Source: Durusdinium trenchii (lineage: Eukaryota; Sar; Dinophyceae; Suessiales; Symbiodiniaceae). Taken from it: a stretch of DNA of 64,000 bases. The notes under the pieces were generated by a model. The model had not been told where the DNA came from, made no database searches, and saw only the letters and a program-made list of their open reading frames with translations. The DNA lies in contig CAXAMN010022006.1 of the NCBI GenBank assembly GCA_963970005.1, positions 323,109 through 387,108 of the forward strand. Direction: 5' to 3'. The position numbers and the translations under genes are program-made. Of this stretch, positions 42,663 through 52,453 are shown in pieces; the first letter of the stretch is position 1; every line of letters begins with the position of its first letter.

Positions 42663-43415
42663 CTAATCAGCCTTCTCGCCCAAGATGCGGTTTGTTGTGC
42701 TCAGCAATTGCTTGACCATATCGAATCTGTCCTTCTCTGTGGCGTCAGCACCCTTCTTGTCTGCCCCGTCTCTGTGTCCAAGACGCGCAGGCAATGATCG
42801 GGTTCGGAAGGCATGGGCTGCTGTCTTGTCCTCTTGTCTCTTGTGGCTTCCCTCCGAGGCCGACCTAGGCTTAGCATCTTTTGGGTAGAACCACAGTGAA
42901 CGCCTAATGGACTCCTCTGATTTTGGATGGCACGACCACCAATGCTGGCTCAACGCAAACTGGTTCTTGAAATAGCGCTTCGAGCACAGCTTGCACTCCA
43001 GGGTTTCTCCTGGCGGTGGCTCTGGGTATGGCACCTGTGTCAAAGAGATTCCATCTTCAAGCAGCACATCGCTCTGACCTTTCTGAAGCCCGCTCGGTTT
43101 TGCGTGCTTTGCACCACTGTCACTGTTAGATGCTTTGCGCTTGCCCACATCTTTTGGAGAAGAATGGTGGCGACGACGATGCCTGCTGCGGTGTCGGCGG
43201 TCTCGGTCATGTTCACGCCTTTGGATGGGCGAGCGTGTTCTGCTCCTGCCTGATTTCTTCACCTTGGGCGCCCTAGGCGGTGTGGGTTGGCCCAAGATCC
43301 TCGTGGGCGATTCGGAAGACTTTGATTCCTCCGAACCAGAGAAGATGGTCTTCTCCCCGTCACTTGCGGCCCCTGAAGGCTTTGCAAGGTCGGCAGCAGC
43401 CTTGCCACCGCTCAT
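42663..43415 (-). CDS. RS-rich protein with one C2H2 zinc finger
   Basis: 250 aa from ATG 43415 (MSGGKAAADLAKPSG; context GTGAAGGCCATGAG). The first third is Ser/Pro-rich. Residues about 52-92 are an Arg/Ser/His tract (SRTRSPIQRREHDRDRRHRS), as in RS-domain splicing factors and nuclear-speckle proteins. A single finger, CKLCSKRYFKNQFALSQHWW then SCH, spans about 141-163 with C-x2-C and H-x4-H. The tail is basic. It may bind RNA or DNA in the nucleus. The upstream frame (43496) adds a hydrophobic stretch that is more likely 5' sequence. It sits in the same orientation as its neighbours; no introns seen. Confidence 0.6.
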   Translation of the reverse strand: MSGGKAAADLAKPSGAASDGEKTIFSGSEESKSSESPTRILGQPTPPRAPKVKKSGRSRTRSPIQRREHDRDRRHRSRHRRRHHSSPKDVGKRKASNSDSGAKHAKPSGLQKGQSDVLLEDGISLTQVPYPEPPPGETLECKLCSKRYFKNQFALSQHWWSCHPKSEESIRRSLWFYPKDAKPRSASEGSHKRQEDKTAAHAFRTRSLPARLGHRDGADKKGADATEKDRFDMVKQLLSTTNRILGEKAD

Positions 43416-43624
43416 GGCCTTCACAAAAGCAAATAAAGAAATGCACACAAGAGCAGTCAAAAGATCCAAACACATGGTTCTGTCACCTTTAAACAAAGAA
43501 GGAAAACAAGGCCCTCACAGGTTCAGGCGAATCTTAACGGCTCCTGGCTTTGCTCAGGTAGGGTTTGAATACTTGAGCGCCTCATGGAGGTTGGCTCAAG
43601 CATTCGCCCTCCTGAGAATGGCTT

Positions 43625-43745
43625 TTTGGGTTGGAACTAGGGACCGCCCTCAGAAGGGTTAGGCCCGCTAGTTCGCCCAAGCCATCCTTTGGGTTTGAGC
43701 TAGAGGCCTCCCTCGGAAGGGTTAGGCCCCGTAGTTCGCCCAACT
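43625..43745. repeat. Tandem duplication AAGGGTTAGGCCC...TAGTTCGCCCAA
   Basis: Two copies of about 68 bp (43637-43680 and 43706-43743 share GGAAGGGTTAGGCCC and GTAGTTCGCCCAA). Both lie in the gap between the RS/C2H2 gene and the 1094-aa ORF. Confidence 0.75.
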
Positions 43746-44079
43746 TTCCCCCTCTGGTTGACATCTGTAAAAAAAACCCGCAAAAAGTTGCAAACACAAA
43801 AGCACAAGCCTCGGAGTGGCAACACGGCTAGGAATGTCTCGGTATGATGCTTGAGCCAACAACTGAACACAGCAAAAAAAGTAAACACTCAGACCTTGAC
43901 CGTGACTTAGTCCATGACTTCCCTTGACAATCTGTGTTGCTTTCTGTTGGCTCCTAACCTATACAAAACAAACTTAGTCTCGCGCAGGGGATCACAACCT
44001 TTCACCTCGAACTGGTGTTTGGTCAGGCTTGTCTTTGACATGCCTGCGATGGCTCTGTGCTGCTTTTGCAACAAAGCTC
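43746..44079. other. Intergenic gap
   Basis: Between the tandem duplication and the stop of the 1094-aa ORF. I see only a TTGGCTCAAGCAT copy in inverted orientation near 43842-43854 relative to one at 43592-43604. Confidence 0.4.
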
Positions 44080-47000
44080 CTAGAGTAGGCTCTGCGCTTG
44101 GTTCACGGCCTTTACTTGCAGATTGGTTGGCTCCTTGAGCTTATGCTCCTCACTGGTTTTGCACTTTGCGCCAAGTTGCTGCCAAGCAAAGAGCCAAGCA
44201 ATGGCTTCTTCTCGGCTGTGGTGGTTCTTGACAAAAGTATACTTCCTACAACTCGCGTGATGGATGCATTGAGTAAAGCACCGGAGATTGCCTGAAGCAT
44301 GTGTGAAATTGTCAAAAAGGACAGCTGCCTCTTTCATACTGGGTTCTTTGCATTTGACGGAATCAAGCTGGCAAGCTTCGCTAGGCATTTGCAAAGCAAG
44401 TGGCTCTGGGCCTTGTTCCTCTTTGTTTGTTTCTGATTTCGCTTGCTTCCTTTTTGCCTTATACTTGAGGCATTGGTCAGATGTCAGCTCCTTGAAGGCA
44501 TCCATACGCTCGGCACACATCAAGTCTTGATAATAAGACGCAGGTGCCAGATGATGTATTCTGTGCAGGCCCCCTTCTCGCTCAAAAAGGACATCACACA
44601 CCAAAAGACATTTGAAATACATTTCGGGTCTTTTCCAAACTTGGTTGCACAGAACTTTGGTTTGTCCCTTCTTGTGCCATACGCAGCCTTCTTTCCATTT
44701 CTGGAAACTCCAGCCATCTTGGAGCAATGCCAAAACAAAAGCCAGTCGGCATGATCGCTTTGATCTGTGTCGGACCCCTGTGGCAGCATAGAAATTCACT
44801 AGAAGAGCATCAGGATCTCTCAGCTTCATGCCTGGTGAGACCTGGCACGCATTAGTCAGCCACCAGCATTCATCCCCAAAATCACTTACAGCACACTTTG
44901 CAAGGCCTAAACTTTGCAGCAACTCCAAAGATTGACGGTGGGCAAAGGTCAAGTCCCAAGAACTTGCTGCAGACTCCTCGCTAAAGGCTCGGCGCTCAAA
45001 CAAAGACATCAAAGTTGCCTGCTGTTCGTGTGACATTGGGCGATCCTTTAGCGCAAGTGCCAATCCTGTCTCCTCACGCTTCTCTTGATAATGCTCGACA
45101 GCGCGCTCTTCCCAAGCATCCCTCAACAACAAAGCTTCAAGTGGTTCGTCGTCCATGATACAGTCTGGAGGGAGCACAGGCACTTCAGACACTGATAAAG
45201 CTGGACAAAGCTGCACGTTCAATTCAGAGCAAGAAGCAAGCCACACTGTTGACTCTTGGCAAAATACTCGAAAGAAAGCAGTTGATGTCCAAGAAGACAG
45301 GTCCAAAGTCATAGTTTGTCTTGCTCCAACATTGACCATGGCCACATTTGCTCCTTGCCACACAACCTCTGGCAAGTATGAAACATGAACCAGTGTTGGG
45401 CATGTCCTGGTTTTGCGAACTTTGACCATGACCTTCAACTCTGGGTGCGCGTCGACCACCGTGAAAAAGACGTGGCTCTTCAAGGCTTCCGAGGTCCCAA
45501 CCTTGGCAGACAACAAGGCTTTTTCCAAAGCCCCTGGCTCCACAATCAAATCACAATCACCTTTGTCTGAGGAAGGGCATGTAGCTGACTTCCACAGGCT
45601 GGCAGGAACAGACACAAAAGTTCCATTGGCAAGAAAATGCTTCATGAAGTACACAAGCTGCATCTGGTTTGCATTCAATTGGGTGGATGCATCCTCCAAG
45701 GAAAGCTGAACCTTCTTGAGGGTCTTTTGGTATGCGTCTGCTTCTTGTTCCCACTTTGTCAGGTCTGCAAAGTGGTCTTTACTATCGCAGGCATAGATAC
45801 GGTTGCATTTCTCAAAAAAGGAAAGGCCAAGAACTTCAAACTTTGGCAGAACATGCTCTAGCAAAGTAACAAAAACTGTCCTTGAATGCCATTGTTCTGC
45901 CAGCCATGGCAAGTGGTCCTTGATCAAACACAAGACCTCATTCCTTCGCTTTCGGGCAGCAATTGTCACAAGTCCTGCGTAGCGAAACCCCCTGCGGGAA
46001 TGAAATTTGACTCTGGCATGTTCGCCTTCAGTGTGGCGCTCGGTGCAAAGAGAAAACGCCCTGGCCCGAATTTCCATGAAAGCATCCGCGTATTCATGGA
46101 GGGATCGGCCTGGCCTTGATGCAAAATCTCTGAGCTGCGTGGACACTGTGGCATTGGTCTCCAACAGCAGCGCTGCAACACTGTCTCGCTGATGGGGCTG
46201 CATTCCCTCAAACTGGGCAAAGCATTCCTTAACTGCAGATTTTGCTTCTTCCAGGGTGTGTCCACAATATTCACCAAATGCCCCAACCAAGAGATATGGA
46301 AGAGATTGAAAAGGCTCAAGCTTTTGCCCAACCGTTTGGCAGAACTTGTCCTTTGCTGCAAAATCTATGGCTGCCATTGCTTGCGCATCACTTCGATCAC
46401 AAATCAACAAAGCTGCTGTGTATTGCCAGCCGCCAGCATTCTGGACACGCTCGCACAAAGCTTTTCCATGGCCTAGCGCTAGGGAAGTCAGGCGACGTCC
46501 TTGCCACACACAATTCTCTTGTTGGCTTGCAGCAACCATTGCCCTTCTTCGAGCCCAACAATTTGGGGCTGCACTCAAAATTGTTGAGTGACAGTAGCAG
46601 CCCTCAAACCACGTAGCCTCTTTCCCCACGCAATTCGTGAACATACACAGCCAAGATAAATATAAGTAATGCCAATTGCTTTGCAAAGCTTTTGTTAGCA
46701 CTTCGACCTGCTTGGAGCTCGAATCTGGAAAGATGGACGGGTCCCATCGCTCCTGCAAAGACAAGTAAAGATTATACCATTCGTTCACCACAGATTGCAA
46801 ACTCTGCCAGCGCCAGCTCAAAAGCTTGGACTTGAAGGCTTCAACCTTTGCCTTCTCTTCAGCTGGTGCTCCTTGGTAAAGTTTTTCCAACACCAGGCTT
46901 TGAGATGAAGGTTCGGCCAGAAGGTGGCAAGCAGCTTGCAGTTCTTTTTCCATGGCAGCCCATTCGCTGGCCAAGCACAAGGCCTCCTCTAAGGCATTGA

Positions 47001-47364
47001 AAATGATATGCAAAATACCTGGGATGGAAAAGGACTGTGGGAACAGAAGCGGGTCTTCTGAAGAAGCTGCTCTGGCCTCCTCGGCTAACCCACGGCAAAA
47101 CTCTGCCAAGTCGCCATCAACATTCAAAGGAAAGTGTGGTAGGTTCCGCTCAACTCCCTGGTCAGACAGGAAAGCCGTGACCTGTCGCCTCCAATTTTTC
47201 AAATTGTTTTGGCCATATTCGAGGCAACCGCAATGAAGCAAAAGCCTTGCCTTGTGAGCGGTGGAAGCCTCCCCCTTTCCAAGAGTTAAAGCTGGGAGGC
47301 TTCGACGCTCCACTTCAAATCCATCAGTGAAGGAGTTAAACCCCTCACTTGCTCGGAATCCCAT
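44080..47364 (-). CDS. 1094-aa protein of unknown function
   Basis: The longest uninterrupted frame in the window, from ATG 47364 two codons after an in-frame TAG. I do not recognise the family. The middle has a conserved-looking block, LHEYADAFMEIRARAFSLC then ERHTEGEHARVKFHSRRGF, where the Glu/His spacing recalls the last acidic helix of some DDE transposases; this is only a resemblance. The C-terminal part has a Cys/His segment (CFTQCIHHASCRKYTFVK) followed by EEAIAWLFAWQQLG, which could be a small zinc site. Composition is Cys-, Trp- and Leu-rich without membrane helices or coiled coil. The 378-aa ORF upstream ends 8 bases before its start in another frame. The long intact frame implies purifying selection or recent insertion. 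Confidence 0.6.
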   Translation of the reverse strand: MGFRASEGFNSFTDGFEVERRSLPALTLGKGEASTAHKARLLLHCGCLEYGQNNLKNWRRQVTAFLSDQGVERNLPHFPLNVDGDLAEFCRGLAEEARAASSEDPLLFPQSFSIPGILHIIFNALEEALCLASEWAAMEKELQAACHLLAEPSSQSLVLEKLYQGAPAEEKAKVEAFKSKLLSWRWQSLQSVVNEWYNLYLSLQERWDPSIFPDSSSKQVEVLTKALQSNWHYLYLSWLCMFTNCVGKEATWFEGCYCHSTILSAAPNCWARRRAMVAASQQENCVWQGRRLTSLALGHGKALCERVQNAGGWQYTAALLICDRSDAQAMAAIDFAAKDKFCQTVGQKLEPFQSLPYLLVGAFGEYCGHTLEEAKSAVKECFAQFEGMQPHQRDSVAALLLETNATVSTQLRDFASRPGRSLHEYADAFMEIRARAFSLCTERHTEGEHARVKFHSRRGFRYAGLVTIAARKRRNEVLCLIKDHLPWLAEQWHSRTVFVTLLEHVLPKFEVLGLSFFEKCNRIYACDSKDHFADLTKWEQEADAYQKTLKKVQLSLEDASTQLNANQMQLVYFMKHFLANGTFVSVPASLWKSATCPSSDKGDCDLIVEPGALEKALLSAKVGTSEALKSHVFFTVVDAHPELKVMVKVRKTRTCPTLVHVSYLPEVVWQGANVAMVNVGARQTMTLDLSSWTSTAFFRVFCQESTVWLASCSELNVQLCPALSVSEVPVLPPDCIMDDEPLEALLLRDAWEERAVEHYQEKREETGLALALKDRPMSHEQQATLMSLFERRAFSEESAASSWDLTFAHRQSLELLQSLGLAKCAVSDFGDECWWLTNACQVSPGMKLRDPDALLVNFYAATGVRHRSKRSCRLAFVLALLQDGWSFQKWKEGCVWHKKGQTKVLCNQVWKRPEMYFKCLLVCDVLFEREGGLHRIHHLAPASYYQDLMCAERMDAFKELTSDQCLKYKAKRKQAKSETNKEEQGPEPLALQMPSEACQLDSVKCKEPSMKEAAVLFDNFTHASGNLRCFTQCIHHASCRKYTFVKNHHSREEAIAWLFAWQQLGAKCKTSEEHKLKEPTNLQVKAVNQAQSLL

Positions 47365-47372
47365 TGGCTACT

Positions 47373-48509
47373 TCACAACATCTTCGATGGTGCAAAAAAA
47401 TTTCGATGTGCTTGAGGTGATGCGCCACTACTCAAGAACCTGTGAAAGTTCGGGGCAGCAGGGCTGTGAAAGACACGTCGACTCAGCATCAAGAACAAAT
47501 CTAGTTTGATCAAGGATCGCCTCAGAGAGTCTTTGCTTGGCACAGGGCAAAGATCGCCTTGCAATTTTGACCCATCTGGGTCCAAAATGCGAGCACCCAA
47601 GCTTAAAATGGATTCAGCCTCTTCAAAGTTCTGCAGGACATATGCCATCTGCGCAAAAAGAATCTCTTGCAGGGGGGTCCTGACAGACCTGGGGTCTCCC
47701 CAGTTGGAACCTCTCGAATAGTAATCTTCTTTGCTTTCAAACCGCCTAGGGGCACTGCTTCCAGAAGTAGCTGCGGGGGCAGCAATGGCCACTATGCTTG
47801 CTTCAGATGGCTCAACCCTCAGCTTCTTTGAGTAGCTGACCGGGGTAACCAAACTGAAGGGCTTCTGGGCCACAATGCTGGGAACCCTGAACATATAGCC
47901 AGAAAACCATATGGCTGGGAGAGTGCCGCTTTGCAGAGATGATGCTTGGTCTGCAGAAGCCCACCCACCCTTTGCTCCAACCAAACATGGGCGAAGCTCT
48001 TGCAAGACCTTCGCAACAGGTTGAAACTGCTTGCCTGGAAACATGTCGGCAGACAGCATCACGGGCTCATCAAACACAAAGGCATGTGAACATTCCCACA
48101 AAACACGTTCTTCCGAGTCCTCACCGCCAATCCTTGGAGAAAACTTGGGTCTTTTCTTGGCACCTCTCTCAAAAGTGTCATTGACCCATGCGTCACTAAG
48201 GTATTTGTACTCCTTCAAACCTACATCCACCCGCCTGCAGCCTGTCACCTTTGCGGTGCAAACCAACGACCAACCATCTGACACCAACTTCCCCTTTGCT
48301 TGGCAAAGGTGGATGTAGAAAGGGAACGCAGATCGGTTTTCCCTTGATGCTGGGCCTAAGTTCTTGCCAGATGTCTGCCGAAGATGACTGAGCTCTTGCA
48401 AGTCTGGCTGCAACGGACATGGCTCCACGTCCATATGGACTGCGTAATTCAAAAAGCAACCACTAACCACGTGCATGGTTTGCAAAATCTCCTGTAATGG
48501 ACCCAACAC
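47373..48509 (-). CDS. 378-codon ORF of unknown function
   Basis: A frame open from 48509 with its first ATG at codon 12 (MHVVSGCFLNYAVHMDVEPC), just after CCATTACAG|GAG, a good AG|G acceptor. It may therefore be a second exon, or the acceptor may receive the spliced leader. Features: a mixed alpha/beta composition, SDAWVNDTFERGAKKRPKF in the middle and GSNWGDPRSVRTPLQEILFA near the end. No recognised domain. It is the most upstream member of the 37.4-48.5 kb minus-strand run; the stop at 47373 lies 8 bases before the start of the 1094-aa ORF. Confidence 0.5.
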   Translation of the reverse strand: MLGPLQEILQTMHVVSGCFLNYAVHMDVEPCPLQPDLQELSHLRQTSGKNLGPASRENRSAFPFYIHLCQAKGKLVSDGWSLVCTAKVTGCRRVDVGLKEYKYLSDAWVNDTFERGAKKRPKFSPRIGGEDSEERVLWECSHAFVFDEPVMLSADMFPGKQFQPVAKVLQELRPCLVGAKGGWASADQASSLQSGTLPAIWFSGYMFRVPSIVAQKPFSLVTPVSYSKKLRVEPSEASIVAIAAPAATSGSSAPRRFESKEDYYSRGSNWGDPRSVRTPLQEILFAQMAYVLQNFEEAESILSLGARILDPDGSKLQGDLCPVPSKDSLRRSLIKLDLFLMLSRRVFHSPAAPNFHRFLSSGASPQAHRNFFAPSKML

Positions 48510-48761
48510 CGTGTTTGCTTGTTAAAAAAGATGAGTGTGCGCACAGACTGAAAAAAACACTTGCACTACCTGACATGTAATTTGGGCCATGAAACACATT
48601 GACAGCAGCTGCAAGAAAACAGAAACAAGAAACATTTGCGACAACAGAAGCGAAGCAGAGTCATATAGAAACAAACAAAAGCACACAAAATTAAACAATT
48701 GCAACACATACTTTCCACGGGGAACTATTACGCTGCGCTGGTAACATTTACGCGAGTTAAC

Positions 48762-49455
48762 TTAACTTTTGAGCTCCCACCCCATCATTTGCAGACAACC
48801 ATCCAACTGGTTTTGGTGACCTCGGCTAATGATATCTACCTTACCGTGGACACTTGGGCGCTGGCCATGCAAGCCCATGCCCCAATAGATATGCATAAGA
48901 ATGGAGTCTTCTTGCAGGACCTCCGCTGCATACCGGTATGACCTGCACTGTTGGCTCACGAACTCGAAGTCGTCAACGACATGCTGCTCAGCCTTGTGCA
49001 AAGGTTGCCTGATGGTTTGGCCTTCAGTGTGGATCAGCGACGCCACTGCGACGGGAAGCTGTTCCCAATCCGTCCTGGCACTGTGGAACGGGAGAGCTAA
49101 AATGCCACACTGCATCGCCACGCAAGGTAGCATGTGCTCTGCCCATCCCGCCAAATTGCAAGCAGGTCCGCAACAGGTCCCGTTGAAGTCTGGGTATGGC
49201 GGGCAGATAAAAGAGTAAGGAAACTAAATCTTTAAAGCGCATGTGAGCTGCGCGCGCGGGTTCTAATCCTGCCAGGGATTGTACCGAGGCACGTGTTTGT
49301 TCGTGCCTTTGCACAGCCTCTGCAGCATCCATCCAGGCACAACTTTTTGCAAAGAAGTCGATACACCGAGGCTGCGCAGCGCATTCCTGGCCCCAGCAGG
49401 TGGTTCGCAACATGTCATTGTAGGACTGGCGCGCTGCATCCAATAGGTGCAACAT
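48762..49455 (-). pseudogene. 3' exons of the helicase-region gene
   Basis: Frame 49455-49200 (LLDAARQSYNDMLRTTCWGQ ... LVSLLFYLPAIPRLQRDLLR) passes into another frame at 49154-48762 (WAEHMLPCVAMQCGILALPF; HVVDDFEFVSQQCRSYRY). The change occurs around ACGGGACCTGTTGCGGACC, reminiscent of the introner-like motif of this region. No domain recognised. Position downstream of helicase motif VI on the same strand suggests the C-terminal part of the same gene. Confidence 0.35.
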
Positions 49456-49551
49456 TGTCTGCGGGCAAACTACCTGCGTATTGCGCAGCCATGGACAACA
49501 GTTTCGTTTTTGTATGGTTGGTGCTCAAGAGGTTTCATTCCGACTATATAC

Positions 49552-50011
49552 CTAGAATGCAAGAGCATCCCAGGATTTGTTATTGGAGCATACACGTTGA
49601 TTGTGAGGGCTGGTAGGAATATATATATCGAAAACGGTGGGTGGTTGGTACCCTTGCTGCGGCTGAATTACCAGGTCGTCCTGCGTAGCTTGACGCAGCC
49701 GGTCCCATTCTGGACTCCCTCCGATGATGGGCAATGCCAGGAGCAGGTGCAGCGCTTGCTTCGCTCTGCTGAGGCCAACAGAGATCTTCCCCACTTCAGT
49801 GAGCACTCCTACAGGCATGCGCTCATCGGTGGTTCTTGGCTGGACAAAGGATGGCAGCCTGGCATTCGCACCCCTTCGCCTGGCGGCAAGTCAAGATGCG
49901 GACGTCGATGCGCTGCAGGCTCACCTTGAGGAGCTCTCGCAGCGCCGCATGGAAGACCAGCATGACAACATCGTCATAGTCGTCGCGGAGGCACGATGCG
50001 AGGCACTCCAC
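49552..50011 (-). pseudogene. SF1 helicase motifs V and VI
   Basis: Frame 50011-49823 reads IDVRILTCRQAKGCECQAAI, fitting motif V of UPF1-like helicases (x-x-Q-G-x-E). The next frame, 49818-49552, reads EVGKISVGLSRAKQALHLLL, fitting motif VI (V-A-L-T-R-A-K). The spacing is right for UPF1-like proteins, but the two lie one base out of frame, with a stop between them near 49823. That is a frameshift, so the copy is probably inactive. Confidence 0.55.
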
Positions 50012-50370
50012 AGCAGCAAAGGATTGTTCGCTGTAGAGGCCTCCAGTCCCTGCTGAGTGGTGTTGGACAAAGTGGCACCTAGGAGGATTGGGTTGGACTG
50101 GGACAATGTAGCCGCTAGATATGATTATGTAGCCGCAAAATGCGCGGCTCCTGCGTGCTCAATGACACTTGTCCAGTCCGAATCTGACATAGAAAGAATA
50201 GTTATATAATCTTGTATGTGTATATATACACACATATATATATTGTACATGTGTATGAATACATAAAATAATGGCAGAGTATCGTATCTTCTCTCGTGAG
50301 GGTAAACTATCGAATCTTGGCAGGTACAAGCCGCGCCAGAAGCCCAAAAAAAGAAAGGCAAACGTAGTGC

Positions 50371-50391
50371 GGGTCCCGCAGGGAGCCCTTT
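50371..50391 (-). repeat. Introner-like motif copy
   Basis: The minus strand reads AAGGGCTCCCTGCGGGACCC. Further minus-oriented copies lie at 50621-50642 (GGGCTCCCTGTGCGACCC), 50724-50740, 53053-53072, 54211-54230, 55121-55140, 61575-61593 (GGCTCCCAGCGGGACC) and 63961-63980 (GGCTCCCCGCGGGACC). Partial copies lie at 54963-54975 and 34101-34121. Most copies between 50 and 64 kb sit where the reading frame of a minus-strand gene ends, which suggests an intron-borne sequence with a GC donor (AAGG|GCTCCC). Confidence 0.5.
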
Positions 50392-50740
50392 GCAATAGTT
50401 CAACCGTTTTTGAACATGAGCTCACTTCCTGAGTGTATTTTGAAGTGCGGCTGCGGATGTACGCAGTGGGCCAGCGGTGTTTCTGTTGGCCAAACCTTCA
50501 AGACAACAAGTTGTTGTTTCAAACAGGGCTTGTTCCCAAACACGTGCAATCTGAGTCGGAATGTAAGACGGAAGGTATGAAAAAAGAGGAGTATAGAATG
50601 GAGGCAAACATTGCCCGTCCAGGGTCGCACAGGGAGCCCTTTGCTTCGAGTCGTAGTTTATTGCGACTGAAACCACAAGATTCCCAAAACTTCCGGTCTA
50701 TAGAATAAAACCTGGCGCTCATGCCGCAGGGAGCCCTTTG

Positions 50741-50933
50741 TTTGTTTGATTTGGCCGCATAATCCAGCCCAATATTGCTTCTGGAGGCACGTGTCAGGAA
50801 CCTTCCAGACTCGCAACTCACTGTGATGCACACCAACACTTCGCAGGTCCTTGTAATCGTCAACAACACTGGCCAGGAGATTCGCGAGGGTTGGTCCCAA
50901 GCGATGTGTGAGGTGGAGCGGCAGCCTGCGCAA
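50741..50933 (-). CDS. SF1 helicase middle exon
   Basis: Reads LHLTHRLGPTLANLLASVVD then DYKDLRSVGVHHSELRVW, comparable to the L-x-x-x-(Y/H)-R-x block that follows motif III in UPF1-like helicases. The exon stops being coding exactly at CAAAG|GGCTCCCTGCGG (50740), the repeated motif that I take to be an intron start. Confidence 0.45.
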
Positions 50934-51030
50934 TGGGATAGTGTGACTGTGTAACGCGTCTGCGCTTCATGTCGGAGAAAGTGTAAGACCCAATGTGTAT
51001 CCATCACGGAGGGAATTGCCTGTCGGAAGT

Positions 51031-51291
51031 TCATTTATGTGTATGTATGTGTTTACCATTCCGGCTGTTCTGTCGAAGCGTGCGGTCGCGCCTGCAACAA
51101 GCTTCTTCTGTCAGGATCTGTTGCGCAGAGGCATACAGTGGCTCTTCGTCCAACTGGCGGCCTGTTTCGCCTGCTGGGCGCATGTATTGCCCTGCGTCCA
51201 ACAATGCCAGCATGTGCTGGAAAGCACTTGATGTTGCCAGGAACTTAGCCGCATCCTGTTCGTTGACCTCATCAAGCACCGCCACTTGCAA
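51031..51291 (-). CDS. SF1 helicase motif II-III exon
   Basis: Reads LQVAVLDEVNEQDAAKFLAT then FQHMLALLDAGQYMRP. DEVN at 51262-51273 is in the Walker B position and LLDAGQYMRP resembles motif III (G-D-x-x-Q-L-x-P) with an altered Gly-Asp. It lies between the motif I exon (52 kb) and the motif IV-like exon (50.8 kb), in the right order. Confidence 0.5.
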   Translation of the reverse strand: MQVAVLDEVNEQDAAKFLATSSAFQHMLALLDAGQYMRPAGETGRQLDEEPLYASAQQILTEEACCRRDRTLRQNSRNGKHIHTHK

Positions 51292-51808
51292 ATCCTCGAA
51301 CAGCTTTCTGCCTGCAGTCCTCCCAAGGTCTGAACACTGGATGTGTATATCAATGTTTCATTTGTTTTCTGGTCTTTTAATTCATTTTAGACCGACACGC
51401 GTGTCCTGTCTCCAGAGAGGAACCGCAGAAGATAGCTGTGCGTGGTGACCAGCACCTTGTGGTTGTCCAGTGAGACTTCTAATACAAGCGGAAGATTGCC
51501 GTGTGATGCTGTGTCAGGAGCTCTTGTCGCTGTACAGCACTCAAGTTGGGTCTGCCGAGCTCTGTGAGCAGACGTTCGATCTCCGAGGCTTGACCTGGCT
51601 CTGGCTGTGTTTCTGATGTTTCACATTTTGACCCAGATGTTGTTACCCATACGCTCCCCTGCCTGTTTCACACGTAAAAAAAAGCAAGTAGCACTTCTTT
51701 GGACCTTGGGATGAACCACTCAGTACCCACTTATTTTGGCACCCCAGGATCATTGATGCGCTACAACAAAACAGCGCACAGAGTGTTGAGTCCTCACACA
51801 ATGCGCTT

Positions 51809-52321
51809 CTAGTTGCGGTTCATAAGCCGGCCTGGATGCTGCAGTTCATGAAGAGCCAAGATTTGTTCGGAGAGCAAATCCTGCTGGTCGACTGAAGTGC
51901 CTATGCGGAGGCAGTCGACACCCACAGCTTGTAGGCGCTCTGTCAACTCGTCCCGCAAAGCCTTTGTCGGAGCAGCCAGCACAAGTCGACCCTGTAGATC
52001 TGGCTGTTGAGTCCTCGGTGGCTTTGCAATGCATCCTAACTCCGGTTTGGACGGAACCCGGAACCTTGCACGAGGTGTCCCCCACTCACAGGGACTGGAA
52101 GCAACACGGAAGAACAAAGCTCTTTTCAATACTGCGTCGAGGTACAGGCTTTGCAGCATTGCTAGCGCGAATTGGCTCTTGCCACACCCGGGTCCCGCAT
52201 CAACGTAGGCAATGCGGCGTTGCCTGTCGTTGGCTAGAGTTTCCAGAGCCTGGTATACATCTGGTGGGTGATGGTGCATTGCATGCCCCTGCAGTAGTTT
52301 CGATGCCGCCACGGACAGCAA
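51809..52321 (-). CDS. SF1 (UPF1-like) helicase, Walker A exon
   Basis: The 170-codon frame has AYVDAGPGCGKSQFAL at residues 38-53, the Walker A/motif I of superfamily 1 helicases (Lys-Ser at about 52175-52180). Near residue 111 is GRLVLAAPTKALRDELTERL, which fits motif Ia. Between them, SSPCEWGTPRARFRVPS looks unlike helicase sequence and may be an unspliced intron that happens to stay open. With the exons at 51.3, 50.9 and 49.9 kb all seven motif regions are found in order on the minus strand. RNA or DNA unwinding is the family function. The frame change between motifs V and VI argues against activity. Confidence 0.6.
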   Translation of the reverse strand: MLSVAASKLLQGHAMHHHPPDVYQALETLANDRQRRIAYVDAGPGCGKSQFALAMLQSLYLDAVLKRALFFRVASSPCEWGTPRARFRVPSKPELGCIAKPPRTQQPDLQGRLVLAAPTKALRDELTERLQAVGVDCLRIGTSVDQQDLLSEQILALHELQHPGRLMNRN

Positions 52322-52453
52322 AGAACGGTGCGAGGGTGGCTCCTGAAAGGCTGACCAAGGGTTGCCCTATTCACATACTTTGTGGGTTTTTAACATGGCT
52401 GTATATCGGTCTGAAACCAGTGAGAAGTAACGCGACGTAACACTCGAACAACC

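Noticed and set aside
49236..49272. GGGTTCTAATCCTGCC, a tRNA box B-like sequence
   Set aside because: No box A or acceptor stem at a usable distance; it also overlaps an exon-like frame on the minus strand.
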